This document shows positions 1-7,532 of a stretch of 39,174 nucleotides of DNA, one piece after another. Numbering within the stretch: the first letter of the stretch is position 1; each line of letters opens with the position of its first letter. The DNA is taken from positions 1-39,174 of the forward strand of contig JBBSMX010000024.1 in NCBI GenBank assembly GCA_038232935.1. Direction: 5' to 3'. The position numbers and the translations under genes were made by a program. The notes under the pieces are model-generated. The model ran no database searches. It was not told where the DNA came from and saw only the letters and a program-made list of their open reading frames with translations. This stretch comes from JBBSMX01 sp038232935 (GTDB lineage: Bacteria; Bacteroidota; Rhodothermia; Rhodothermales; JANQRZ01).

Positions 1-77
1 CGGCGGTACTTGGCCGGACAGACGATGTGGTAGAGCAGGATCGAGACATTATGACTCTTGTGGACGTAGCGGCTCAT
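1..77 (-). CDS. tnpA: IS200/IS605-family transposase TnpA, N-terminal 25 residues (runs off the window)
   Basis: Translating the minus strand from the ATG at 77-75 gives a start MSRYVHKSHNVS followed by LLYHIVCPAKYR. This matches the N-terminus of IS200/IS605 Y1 transposases, whose typical start is a short basic stretch with S-H-N-V and then YHIV-x-x-x-KYRR. These enzymes are HUH single-strand transposases that cut and join at subterminal hairpins without target duplication. The HUH motif and catalytic Tyr would lie beyond base 1 and cannot be seen, so it is unknown whether the gene is intact or has an accompanying tnpB. The start is the first ATG and begins directly at the diagnostic motif. 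Confidence 0.85.
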   Translation of the reverse strand, partial: MSRYVHKSHNVSILLYHIVCPAKYR

Positions 78-140
78 GCGAGACGATAGTGCCCGCCGCT
101 TTACGAAGCAAGCTTCGGGGTATCAGACCCCCTCAGAATG
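78..140 (-). mobile_element. Probable left end of the IS200/IS605 element with subterminal hairpin
   Basis: Just 5' of the tnpA start lie two dyads: CGAAGC-AA-GCTTCG (about 104-117), and a 5-bp stem with a 5-base loop, GGGGT-ATCAG-ACCCC, at 117-131. IS200/IS605 elements have an imperfect subterminal hairpin upstream of tnpA that TnpA recognises as single-stranded DNA. The second hairpin fits this by position. The exact element boundary and the cleavage tetra- or pentanucleotide cannot be fixed from one end, so the outer limit at 140 is approximate. Confidence 0.5.
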
Positions 141-281
141 ATAACACACATAGTATGTTCAAACAACTTCTCCACTTCAATCGTCCGCTGCGTTACAACA
201 CAAATCCTAGCTGTTGGGCTTGTACGGGGTCACGCGCAGTAAACTCAGAATAGTAAATCTTTGTAGCGTCGCTGTCGAAGT

Positions 282-320
282 GAAATAAAACAGCTCCGGC
301 TGCACATAAGCAACCGGAGC
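282..320 (-). terminator. Intrinsic terminator after the DUF5916 gene
   Basis: On the minus strand there is a GC-rich stem GCTCCGG/CCGGAGC (293-299 with 314-320). It extends by TGC/GCA after one mismatch, has a 6-base loop, and is followed by a TGTTTTATTT tract. It lies about 90 bases past the stop of the DUF5916 gene and is oriented correctly for it. The stretch from 132 to 281 is AT-richer than the rest and shows no gene. Confidence 0.8.
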
Positions 321-411
321 CGTCGTATGGGTTCACAGGGCGAAGAGGTCGCGCCTCAGCCGATGCGTCCGGCCGCGAGAGGCAGCTCCTGCGCTCACCT
401 GCCCCGCCGCG

Positions 412-3117
412 TCACGTCCCGAGCCAATAGGTGGCCTTGACGAGGAAGATGTTCTGCACGTCCTCGCGGAAGATGGCCCCGAAATCTCTCCCGAAGTCGA
501 AGTCGCCGTAGTTCTCGAACCCATCGCGCTGCTGCTGCCAGACGAAGAAAAGCGCAGAGCCGGGGCGGTATTCCCAGCGCACGACGGCGCTGCCCCGGAG
601 CGAGCGGAAGTTGAAGTCGGGGCTCTCGAACGTGAACGCCTCGCCTCCGTCGCCGGGCGTCACGACGAATGTGTTGCCGTCCGCGGTGATGGTCCCCTTG
701 TCCACACCGTACACGTCGAAGTCGTACGTACCGGGCGTGCGGAACTCCTTGAAGCCGGCGTAGCGGCCGGCGGTGACGAACGGCCGGGCGTAGAGCTGGA
801 GCGAGAGGTCCGGCGTGAACGTCCAGTTCGCCCGGAGGCCGACGGAGAACGAGGTCTGCTCGATGTCGCCGAACACGTAGCGCGTGCCGAACGTCGCGGC
901 GGCAGCCGGGTCGTCCACACGCGTGAGGTACTGGTCCGTATCGAGTTCGTTGGAGACTTCCGGGCTGATCGTCACCTCGAACGAGCTGCCGGGACGAATC
1001 GTGACGTCGGTGCCGAAGCTGAGGTCATACTCGGGGTTGTCGACGAACTCGGTGCGGAGGAAGGCATACGCACTGCCGGAGACGGCTTTTCGCTCGTCGC
1101 TGTAGATCCACGGGTTGACCCCGATGTCCGCCGGGCGGCGCGCAACGGGGCCGCCGCGCGTGAGCCGGTCGTTGTAGACGGAGGCCGGCGCGCCTCCCAC
1201 GTAGAGCCCACCGCCCCAGAGGTTGCGGAGTTGAATGTTCGAGTTGAAGTTGATAGTGCGGTTGATGACCTGCCCGTCGCCGTTCATCGACATGCTCCAG
1301 TTGACGTTCCCGCCCCACCGCCGCAGCCAGTCCACGCCGGGCTCGTTTTCGTTGTAGATGGCGATGCCAGAGAGCGCGTAGGCGTCGGAGCGAAATTGGA
1401 AGCCGAGGTCATTCACGTCGAAGCCGGCGCTGACGAGGTTGGTCGTGAGCGAGCCGATGAGCTTGCCGCTCGTCTTCGCCACAGAGAACTCGCCGTAGGT
1501 CCCGTTCAGGCTCGTGCGCGACGGATCGAGGCGGAGGTGCTCGGCGTCCGGCCGCTGGAAGTAGCGCTGCGGTGCCCGCTGGAGGCGCTCGATCACTTCC
1601 GCCGAGCCCCCTACGTAGCTCCCGGCGACGACCCCGCTCACCGCCCAGCTCCGATTCCCCCACGCGTGCTCGAAGTCGAGCCCGCCGACGTACGCCTCGC
1701 TGGGCGTAATCCCTTCGAACACCGACTGGCTCATGCTCCGGTTCGTCGCTGTGAAGAGTCCGCCGACGACCGAGTTTCCGCCCCGAAAGTCCCGCTTGAA
1801 CCGCCCGACCGCGTAGTTCGTTAGCGGCTCGACGGCGGCGCGCTGCTGCTCCCCGTTCGTGCCGATGTAGCGGGCCGTCTCCTCCGTTGTGACCGCGTCG
1901 AGCACGCCCACCGACCACCCTCCAACCTTCCCGCTCACCTTTGCCGCCGTCGCAATCGTCGTCTGATCCGGTGCATCCACGTACACGTACTCGTCGCCGC
2001 CGAGCCCGCGCTGCGGACTCCGCCCGATGCGCCGCGAATAGAAGAAGGTGGGCCGATAACTCGCATTGAACGCCCGCGTCCGCCCGAACTCGAACACGTC
2101 AACGCCCTCGACGAAGAACGGCCGCCGCTCCTCGAAGAAGGTTTCGAAGGCGGAGAGGTTGACGACGGCGGGGTCGGCCTCGACCTGCCCGAAGTCCGGG
2201 TTGATCGTCGCCGCAAGCGTGAGGTTCGAGGCCAAGCCGTACTTCACGTCGGCCCCAGCCGAGCCGGCCATGTCGTTCGAGTTGTAGAACGGATCGTCGC
2301 TGTCGCCGGGCTCCCGCGTGAGCCGTGTAGCGACGTAGGGTTGCACCTCCAGCCGACGCGGGGAAACCAGTCCCGAGAGCCCCGCGAGCTTGCCGAACCG
2401 CGAGACAACGCCGTCCACGTCCGGCAGGATCGGAGCCCAGAATGATTTCTCGTCGTGGCGGGCGATGTCGCGCTGGAACTCGATCCCCCACTGCTGCGGT
2501 CCGTCACCGGTCTGAAAGCGGAGCTGGGAGAGCGGGATGCGGAACTCAGCCGTCCACCCTTCCGCGCTCGGAGCGACAGCCACGTCCCACACGGCATCCC
2601 AGCTGAAGTCCTCGTCCGTGTCGTTGTAGATGAGGAAGTCGTACTTGACCCCGGCCGCGTTCACGCCGAACACGAAGGCCGTCCGGCCGTCGCCGTAGGA
2701 ATCGATCGCTACGAGGACTTTGTCGCTAAGGCTCCAGTCGTCCCGTCGCGCCAGGCGGCGCACGATCTCGTCCGGCGCGTCGTCGTGGCAGCGGAAGCCG
2801 ACGTAGAGGGCCTCGTCGTCGTAGAGCACGTACGACTCCGTACGCTGCGTCGAGGGGGCTCCGGGGTCTGGCCGCAGTTGCGTGAAGCCCGTCGCCACCT
2901 CCGCCTTCATCCATGCGGCCTCGTCGAGCGTTCCGTCCAGCGTGGGACGGGCGGCAGACTCGACCCGCACAGCGCGAACCTGGAGCTCTGCCCCTTTTTT
3001 ATCATCGTCGTCGAATCGCGGCGCCGTGACCGACGCCAGGCTCAGGACGAGGGTGGCGAGGAAGAATACGGTGGTAGGCATGAGATCGGAGGTCGTGCCA
3101 CGATACCGCGCGGGCAT
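412..3117 (-). CDS. DUF5916 domain protein with N-terminal CBM9-like domain (outer-membrane-associated)
   Basis: 901 residues. A hydrophobic segment (about 13-31) looks like a signal peptide. Residues about 50-245 resemble a CBM9-like domain (LDGTLDEAAW, VGFRCHD and VFGVNAAGVKYD-type motifs). The rest is a long beta-rich region with the DUF5916 hallmarks FFEERRPFFVEG and FYSRRIG, probably an outer-membrane barrel, ending in an aromatic-rich strand. The family is widespread in Bacteroidota and related phyla. Its substrate is unknown, though carbohydrate or glycan handling is often assumed because of the CBM9-like part. Start choice is uncertain: the ATG at 3117 has a GGTGA sequence about 5 bases upstream, while an internal ATG at 3081 would start directly at the signal peptide. 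It lies 62 bases after the BlaR1-like gene on the same strand and may be read through from it. Confidence 0.85.
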   Translation of the reverse strand: MPARYRGTTSDLMPTTVFFLATLVLSLASVTAPRFDDDDKKGAELQVRAVRVESAARPTLDGTLDEAAWMKAEVATGFTQLRPDPGAPSTQRTESYVLYDDEALYVGFRCHDDAPDEIVRRLARRDDWSLSDKVLVAIDSYGDGRTAFVFGVNAAGVKYDFLIYNDTDEDFSWDAVWDVAVAPSAEGWTAEFRIPLSQLRFQTGDGPQQWGIEFQRDIARHDEKSFWAPILPDVDGVVSRFGKLAGLSGLVSPRRLEVQPYVATRLTREPGDSDDPFYNSNDMAGSAGADVKYGLASNLTLAATINPDFGQVEADPAVVNLSAFETFFEERRPFFVEGVDVFEFGRTRAFNASYRPTFFYSRRIGRSPQRGLGGDEYVYVDAPDQTTIATAAKVSGKVGGWSVGVLDAVTTEETARYIGTNGEQQRAAVEPLTNYAVGRFKRDFRGGNSVVGGLFTATNRSMSQSVFEGITPSEAYVGGLDFEHAWGNRSWAVSGVVAGSYVGGSAEVIERLQRAPQRYFQRPDAEHLRLDPSRTSLNGTYGEFSVAKTSGKLIGSLTTNLVSAGFDVNDLGFQFRSDAYALSGIAIYNENEPGVDWLRRWGGNVNWSMSMNGDGQVINRTINFNSNIQLRNLWGGGLYVGGAPASVYNDRLTRGGPVARRPADIGVNPWIYSDERKAVSGSAYAFLRTEFVDNPEYDLSFGTDVTIRPGSSFEVTISPEVSNELDTDQYLTRVDDPAAAATFGTRYVFGDIEQTSFSVGLRANWTFTPDLSLQLYARPFVTAGRYAGFKEFRTPGTYDFDVYGVDKGTITADGNTFVVTPGDGGEAFTFESPDFNFRSLRGSAVVRWEYRPGSALFFVWQQQRDGFENYGDFDFGRDFGAIFREDVQNIFLVKATYWLGT

Positions 3118-3179
3118 AGCTCACCCGGCGTGGCCCGCGGGCCGTTGAATGGGGGTGTCAAGCGACGGTCGAGCGGCCG

Positions 3180-5816
3180 TCAGTTCCTGTCGGGGCAGTC
3201 CTCGTTTCCCGAGTGATCGCGTTTCGCTCGAATCTCGCAACGTGCTCGTTTCAGCTCGCGCTCGGCCTTTTGAAGCGCCGACCGGGCAGCGCGAAGCTCT
3301 GCGCGCGCGTTGCGGAAGTCGGAGTCTGTCCACTCCGAGCGCTCCGCGTCCATCTCTTCCATCTCCTCCTTGACGTCGGCCAGTTCGTCGCGGATGTCAT
3401 CCAGTGCCTCTTCGATGTCTTCCTCGGCCTCGGCCCACGCCTCTTCGTCCTGATAGGCGAGTTCCATCTCCGCCTCTGCCAGGGCAGCATCGACCTCGGC
3501 CCGCACCTCTTCCCAATCGACCTCGTTCATGGCGCGCGCGATCTCGCCCTCGAAGTCGATCTCGGCCATCGCGCGGCCGGCCTCAGCCATCGCCTGCTCC
3601 ATCACCGGGCCGATGCCGGCCAACGCCTGACCGACGATGCCAAGCGAAGCGCCTAGGGCTTCACCGTCGTAGTCGTAGTCATAATCATAGTCATAATCAT
3701 AATCGTAGTCATAATCCACGCTGCGCTCATGCTCTCGGTCACGGTCTATCCGGCTACCGAGCGAACCCGACGTGCGCCGGAGCTTGATGCTGCCGTTGAG
3801 CACCTTGAGGTTGAGGTCACGACCGCCGGACCCGATCTGCCCCTCCGCCTCGCTGCCTACGTGCCCGTTCCGCTCGATGCGGAGCGGAAAGTCGGACTTG
3901 ATGCTCCCGGTCTGTGCTCGGGCGCGGACATTCGCGTTCAGCGAGGCGGGCACTTCGAGCGTAATGCTTCCGTTCGTCGTTTCGAACGCCATCTCGCCCT
4001 GCCATTCCGCACGGCCCATACGAGCGCTGATGCTGCCGTTCGTGGTGTTGGCTCGGACAAGCCCGGCGGCCTCCGCCGTGATGCTCCCGTTGACAGTCCT
4101 GGCCGTCACGTCACCGCGCCGCGAGGAGGTCTCGATACTTCCGTTGACCGTGTGAGCGTCTACATCGGCGCCGAGGGCGTCCGTTTTGATGCTCCCATTG
4201 ACGGTGCGCCCCACGAAGCGCACGTTCTCCGGCAGCACGACGTCGAACTCCACCTGCACGTCGTTATCGCGGATGTTGCCCTGCGCGCCCTGGCCGGGTC
4301 CACATTCGTCCCGCTGCCCCGGATAGACGGCGCAGAGCACGACGCCGTTGGCGAACTCCTTGACGGCGATCCGCACGTCGCCCTCCTGCCCCCGGCGCGA
4401 CTTCTTCTCCGCCTCCACGCGGACTCGGTCTCCCGAGCCGGTGCGAGCGCGGATCGTCCCGTTCACTCCGTACACCTCGACGAACCCGCCGGCCCCTACT
4501 CGGCCCTCCCAGCTAAACGTGTCGTCGCTGGGGCGAATCGGCTTTACTGCGACCAACGGCCGGATCATGGGCTTAGCATAAACGGGCACTTCCGCGACAG
4601 CGAGGGCTTCCGACTCGCCTGGGACGGGCTGAAACGCGGCGAGCGGAACCGCCATCGCCAGCGTCACAATCCCGACCGTCGCTAAACCGGTGCGGCTCGC
4701 GGCTCTTCTATTTTGAGCAGGATTCAAGATCGAAAGGACGCGGCCTTCGAGGTTGGATCGCCGCGCCATCGGAGCCGTCGCCGCCAGCGCCAGCGGCTCC
4801 CGGCGGAAGCGACGCGCGATCTGCACGAGGTGCTGCGCGTAGTCCGAGGCCCGCGCGCCGTGGTTCAGCACGTAGTCGTCGCAGGCGTGCTCCCGCTCGA
4901 CCATGAACCGACGGTAGGCGAGCCACGCCAGCGGGTTGAACCAGTGAAGCGCGAGGCTCCCTTGGGCGAGACTCTGCGTCAAGCAGTCCCGGCGCATGAT
5001 GTGCGCCAGTTCGTGCGTCAGCACGACCTCCCGCCGCTCCTCATCCCACTCGTCAGCCTCGGGGGGCAGCACGACGACGGGGTCGAAGACGCCACCGGCT
5101 ATGGGGATCGTGAGTCGGTCGCTGCGGAGCAACCGCACCGGACGGTCCAGGTCCATCCCGAACGCGATGCGTTCTTTCAGGTCCAGCCAGTCGAGGTCGT
5201 ACACGGGCTCCGCGTGCTGCACGAGCCGCCACGCCCCGAGTACGGCAAAAAACCACCGCGTGGCAATCACGGCCGCGCCGACGGCCCAGACGAGCAGGAG
5301 CCACACCCGCCAATCGCGCATTGGCCCCGGCAGGGACGTCGCGCTCATTCCCACCACGGGTGCAACAGCATGGATGCCCTCCGCGTGGCGCTCGATGACG
5401 AACGCATACGCTTCGCCACGGTGAATGTGGTCATGGTGCATGCGGACCTGCACCTCGCGATCGGCGCGCAGCGAGGGCGGGATCGGAGCCACGGGTGCGA
5501 GGGGCGCCCGTGGAACGATCGGGGCGACTGGAGTTATCAGCACGGGTGGTGCGGGAGGGACCGGCGGAGCCAGGGGAGCTACGGCCGGACCGGGGAGCAC
5601 AGGCACCTGCCACCCAGGGACGACGACGAAGAGCATGGGGAGCAGCAACGCCGCGCCCAGCGCAAACGTCCACACCGCGTGCCGCGTCGCTGCCGACGCT
5701 CGGCGCAGAAATCCAATGACGAGAAAGGCGAGGAGGAAAAGGAGCGTGCCTTTCACAGCGACCGCCAAGAGCAGCGCGGCACCGTCGGAGAGGCTGAAGT
5801 AGGGTAACGGGTTCAT
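3180..5816 (-). CDS. BlaR1-type M56 metallopeptidase sensor with DUF4097-like beta-solenoid, (DY)8 tract and acidic coiled coil
   Basis: 878 residues. Two N-terminal membrane segments (about 12-37 and 47-66) are followed by a Pro/Ala/Val-rich linker (about 72-116), a third segment (about 170-192), and the M56 zinc-protease domain with HELAH at 268-272 and the EREHACDD third-ligand region at about 307-313. A fourth membrane segment is at about 377-395. In BlaR1/MecR1 a penicillin-binding sensor follows at this point. Here there is instead a DUF4097-like repeat domain (about 435-690) with NGS/NGT motifs near 452, 540, 558, 576, 593, 615 and 674. It is followed by an alternating Asp-Tyr run (701-717) and a Glu/Ala-rich coiled coil to the C-terminus. 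By family analogy it should sense an envelope signal and inactivate the repressor encoded one base upstream. The ligand is unknown. Confidence 0.85.
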   Translation of the reverse strand: MNPLPYFSLSDGAALLLAVAVKGTLLFLLAFLVIGFLRRASAATRHAVWTFALGAALLLPMLFVVVPGWQVPVLPGPAVAPLAPPVPPAPPVLITPVAPIVPRAPLAPVAPIPPSLRADREVQVRMHHDHIHRGEAYAFVIERHAEGIHAVAPVVGMSATSLPGPMRDWRVWLLLVWAVGAAVIATRWFFAVLGAWRLVQHAEPVYDLDWLDLKERIAFGMDLDRPVRLLRSDRLTIPIAGGVFDPVVVLPPEADEWDEERREVVLTHELAHIMRRDCLTQSLAQGSLALHWFNPLAWLAYRRFMVEREHACDDYVLNHGARASDYAQHLVQIARRFRREPLALAATAPMARRSNLEGRVLSILNPAQNRRAASRTGLATVGIVTLAMAVPLAAFQPVPGESEALAVAEVPVYAKPMIRPLVAVKPIRPSDDTFSWEGRVGAGGFVEVYGVNGTIRARTGSGDRVRVEAEKKSRRGQEGDVRIAVKEFANGVVLCAVYPGQRDECGPGQGAQGNIRDNDVQVEFDVVLPENVRFVGRTVNGSIKTDALGADVDAHTVNGSIETSSRRGDVTARTVNGSITAEAAGLVRANTTNGSISARMGRAEWQGEMAFETTNGSITLEVPASLNANVRARAQTGSIKSDFPLRIERNGHVGSEAEGQIGSGGRDLNLKVLNGSIKLRRTSGSLGSRIDRDREHERSVDYDYDYDYDYDYDYDYDGEALGASLGIVGQALAGIGPVMEQAMAEAGRAMAEIDFEGEIARAMNEVDWEEVRAEVDAALAEAEMELAYQDEEAWAEAEEDIEEALDDIRDELADVKEEMEEMDAERSEWTDSDFRNARAELRAARSALQKAERELKRARCEIRAKRDHSGNEDCPDRN
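3666..3716 (-). repeat. 6-base codon-pair repeat encoding (Asp-Tyr)8-Asp
   Basis: Seventeen codons alternate GAC/GAT and TAC/TAT within the M56 sensor gene. Both codons are used for each residue, so the DNA repeat is imperfect while the peptide repeat is perfect. Slippage by one unit would keep the reading frame and change only the tract length. Confidence 0.85.
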
Positions 5817-5817
5817 A

Positions 5818-6198
5818 CTATCTGCCCTCTTTTCGTGCTTGCTCGATGAGCGTGGCGAGGCGGTTCAGTTCGTTATCCGAGAGGTTGCTCCCTGCCACGT
5901 CCAGCAACGCGGCCACGGCCTGCTCGGCGGAGTCGTCGAAGAAGGTGCGGACGACGTGGCGGAGCGCGGTGCGCCGCGCCTTCTCCGGCGCGACGGTGGG
6001 CTGGTAGACGTAGCGCGGCCCGTCCTTCGTGTGCGTGAGGTGCCCCTTCTCTTCGAGGATGCGGAGCATGGCCCGGACGGCCGAGTAGCTCGGCGGGTTC
6101 GGTAGCCCGTCCATCACTTCGGCAGCGGTGGCTTCACCGTGCCGGTAGACGAGGTCCATGATCTGCCGTTCGCGACGGCTGAGGGTGGGAGGAGGCAT
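5818..6198 (-). CDS. BlaI/MecI/CopY-family transcriptional repressor
   Basis: 126 residues, the usual length of the family. A winged-helix DNA-binding domain covers about residues 5-75 (LSRRERQIMDLVYRHG, then SYSAVRAMLRILEEKGHL and the wing with HTKDGPRYVYQP). The C-terminal part (about 80-126) is the helical dimerisation region containing the segment cleaved by BlaR1-type proteases in known systems. The stop is separated from the ATG of the M56 sensor gene by a single base, so the two are translationally coupled. Two 18-bp dyads upstream fit autoregulation. The start ATG has no clear Shine-Dalgarno sequence. Target genes beyond its own operon cannot be told from the window, though the DUF5916 gene downstream is a candidate. 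Confidence 0.92.
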   Translation of the reverse strand: MPPPTLSRRERQIMDLVYRHGEATAAEVMDGLPNPPSYSAVRAMLRILEEKGHLTHTKDGPRYVYQPTVAPEKARRTALRHVVRTFFDDSAEQAVAALLDVAGSNLSDNELNRLATLIEQARKEGR

Positions 6199-6255
6199 GG
6201 GGGCGAGGAATGAGTTATGAGGCGCTACGAGCCGTTGGAGGCGGAGTTACACCCC

Positions 6256-6273
6256 GTGCTAAATTTTTAACAC
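6256..6273. promoter_or_regulatory. Candidate BlaI-type operator 1
   Basis: GTGCTAAATTTTTAACAC is an 18-base imperfect dyad located at the predicted transcription start of the repressor gene. It has the same length and the same GTGcTA...TA.CAC outline as the second dyad at 6313-6330. BlaI-family proteins bind short dyads of this size as dimers. Confidence 0.65.
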
Positions 6274-6277
6274 CACT

Positions 6278-6306
6278 AAAATAGTCGCTCCCTTTCGCTG
6301 CGTCAA
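6278..6306 (-). promoter_or_regulatory. Promoter of the BlaI-M56 operon
   Basis: Read on the minus strand, TTGACG (6306-6301) is followed by exactly 17 bases and then TATTTT (6283-6278), a sigma-70-type arrangement. It sits between the two 18-bp dyads, about 80 bases upstream of the repressor start codon. Confidence 0.6.
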
Positions 6307-6312
6307 CCCGAA

Positions 6313-6330
6313 GTGCTAATTTTATAGCAC
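6313..6330. promoter_or_regulatory. Candidate BlaI-type operator 2
   Basis: GTGCTA-ATTTTA-TAGCAC has perfect 6-base arms and lies just upstream of the -35 element. Its start is 57 bases from the start of the dyad at 6256. The region from here to 6538 shows no gene. Confidence 0.68.
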
Positions 6331-6538
6331 ACCTTCTCTCCCCTAAGCTAGCCCCTCCTCTTTTCTCATCGAAGCCCGGTGCGCCAATCGGGCTCGTCCA
6401 CGCTGCAAGCAGGCCCGCTGCCTCTCCAGGACGGGGAAGCCCGCGACGCCGGAATCCAAGACGACGGAATCCGCCATCGACGACGTGGGCAGTGCCGCCC
6501 GTGTAGCACCGCCTGCGTTCGCCGAAGCAGAGGTTCGA

Positions 6539-7399
6539 CTATTCTTTCGAGCCCCGCATCATTTCGAAGACCTGCAGCACGCCCTCCCGAGGCATCTTAA
6601 TGAAGTCGTTGAACTGTCCGCCCGAGGCGAGGATCTCACCGCCGTCGAGCGCGATGCATTCGCCGGTGAGGTAGGTCGACCCGTCGGAGAGCAGGAAGAC
6701 GGCGAGGTCCGAAAGCTCCTCGGGCTCCCCGAAGCGCTGGAGCGGAACGCGCTGCTTCATGTTGTTCGCCATCTCCTCGTCGGGGACGAGCCGGCTCCAC
6801 GCACCTTCGGTCGGGAAGGGGCCGGGCGCGATGCAGTTGAGGCGGATGTTGTACGTTCCCCACTCGGCTGCGAGCGACTTCGTCATCGCCACGATGCCGG
6901 CTTTGGAGACGGCGCTCGGGAGGACGAACGCGCTGCCGGTGTCGGCATAGGTGGTGGCAATCGAGAGGACCACGCCCGGTGTGCCGCGCTCGATCCAGCG
7001 CTGCCCGCACCACTGCGTGCAATAGAACGAGCCGTAGAGGTTCGTCTTGACGATGGCATCGAAGCCGTTCGGACTGACGTCGGCGGCGGCGGAGAGGAAG
7101 TTGGCGGCGGCGTTGTTGAGCAGCCGCGTCACCGGCCCCTGCCGCTCCTCGGCCTCCTCAAAAAAGGCGACCACGCTGTCGTGCTCGCGGACGTTGCACG
7201 AGAGGCCTTCGGCCTCGCCCCCCGCTTCGCGGATGTCCGCGACGGTCGCCTCGAGCGGCTCAGGGCGGCGGCCGCAGATCGTGACCTTCGCGCCGAGCGA
7301 TGCGCACCGCATCGCCATCTCGCGGCCGAGCCCGGTCCCGCCGCCGGTGACGACGAGGTGCTCGCCGGATAAGAGGTCGTCTCGGTAAATGTTTGCCAT
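6539..7399 (-). CDS. SDR-family 2,4-dienoyl-CoA reductase-like enzyme
   Basis: 286 residues from the ATG at 7399. An upstream in-frame ATG at 7453 would add a Pro-rich stretch and is less likely. The Rossmann motif TGGGTGLG is at 18-25. The usual SDR YxxxK tyrosine is replaced by Ser (SAVSK, K166). The arrangement N100, Y151, S162, K166 has the same spacings as the catalytic Asn148, Tyr199, Ser210, Lys214 of mammalian mitochondrial DECR1. This makes NADPH-dependent 2,4-dienoyl-CoA reduction, needed for unsaturated fatty acids, the best call. The gene follows fadE on the same strand, separated by 133 bases that hold a strong hairpin. A peroxisomal-type or other DECR-like reductase is the alternative. 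Confidence 0.8.
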   Translation of the reverse strand: MANIYRDDLLSGEHLVVTGGGTGLGREMAMRCASLGAKVTICGRRPEPLEATVADIREAGGEAEGLSCNVREHDSVVAFFEEAEERQGPVTRLLNNAAANFLSAAADVSPNGFDAIVKTNLYGSFYCTQWCGQRWIERGTPGVVLSIATTYADTGSAFVLPSAVSKAGIVAMTKSLAAEWGTYNIRLNCIAPGPFPTEGAWSRLVPDEEMANNMKQRVPLQRFGEPEELSDLAVFLLSDGSTYLTGECIALDGGEILASGGQFNDFIKMPREGVLQVFEMMRGSKE

Positions 7400-7456
7400 T
7401 GCAGGAGGAGGTGAGATGGGATCGGGTTCGGTGCTAAAGTACAGCCCATACAACGA

Positions 7457-7488
7457 GCGAGGGGCAGATCCGAAGACCCACCCCTCGC
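7457..7488 (-). terminator. Strong fadE-SDR intercistronic hairpin (terminator-like, no U-tract)
   Basis: On the minus strand GCGAGGGG pairs with CCCCTCGC (8 bp). Inside it a second short stem, GGTC/GATC, closes a C-UUCG-G tetraloop. The stem is very stable, but what follows (TCGTTGTATG) is only weakly T-rich. It could be a weak terminator or an mRNA-stabilising or processing element between fadE and the SDR gene. Confidence 0.45.
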
Positions 7489-7532
7489 CTTCCGTGCCTG
7501 TCAGCCAACGACTCGTTCGGCTTCGAGGCTCG

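Noticed and set aside
7400..7420. A strong plus-strand GGAGGAGGTGAG near an ATG before the SDR start region
   Set aside because: It is on the opposite strand to the SDR gene and leads into no credible plus-strand gene.
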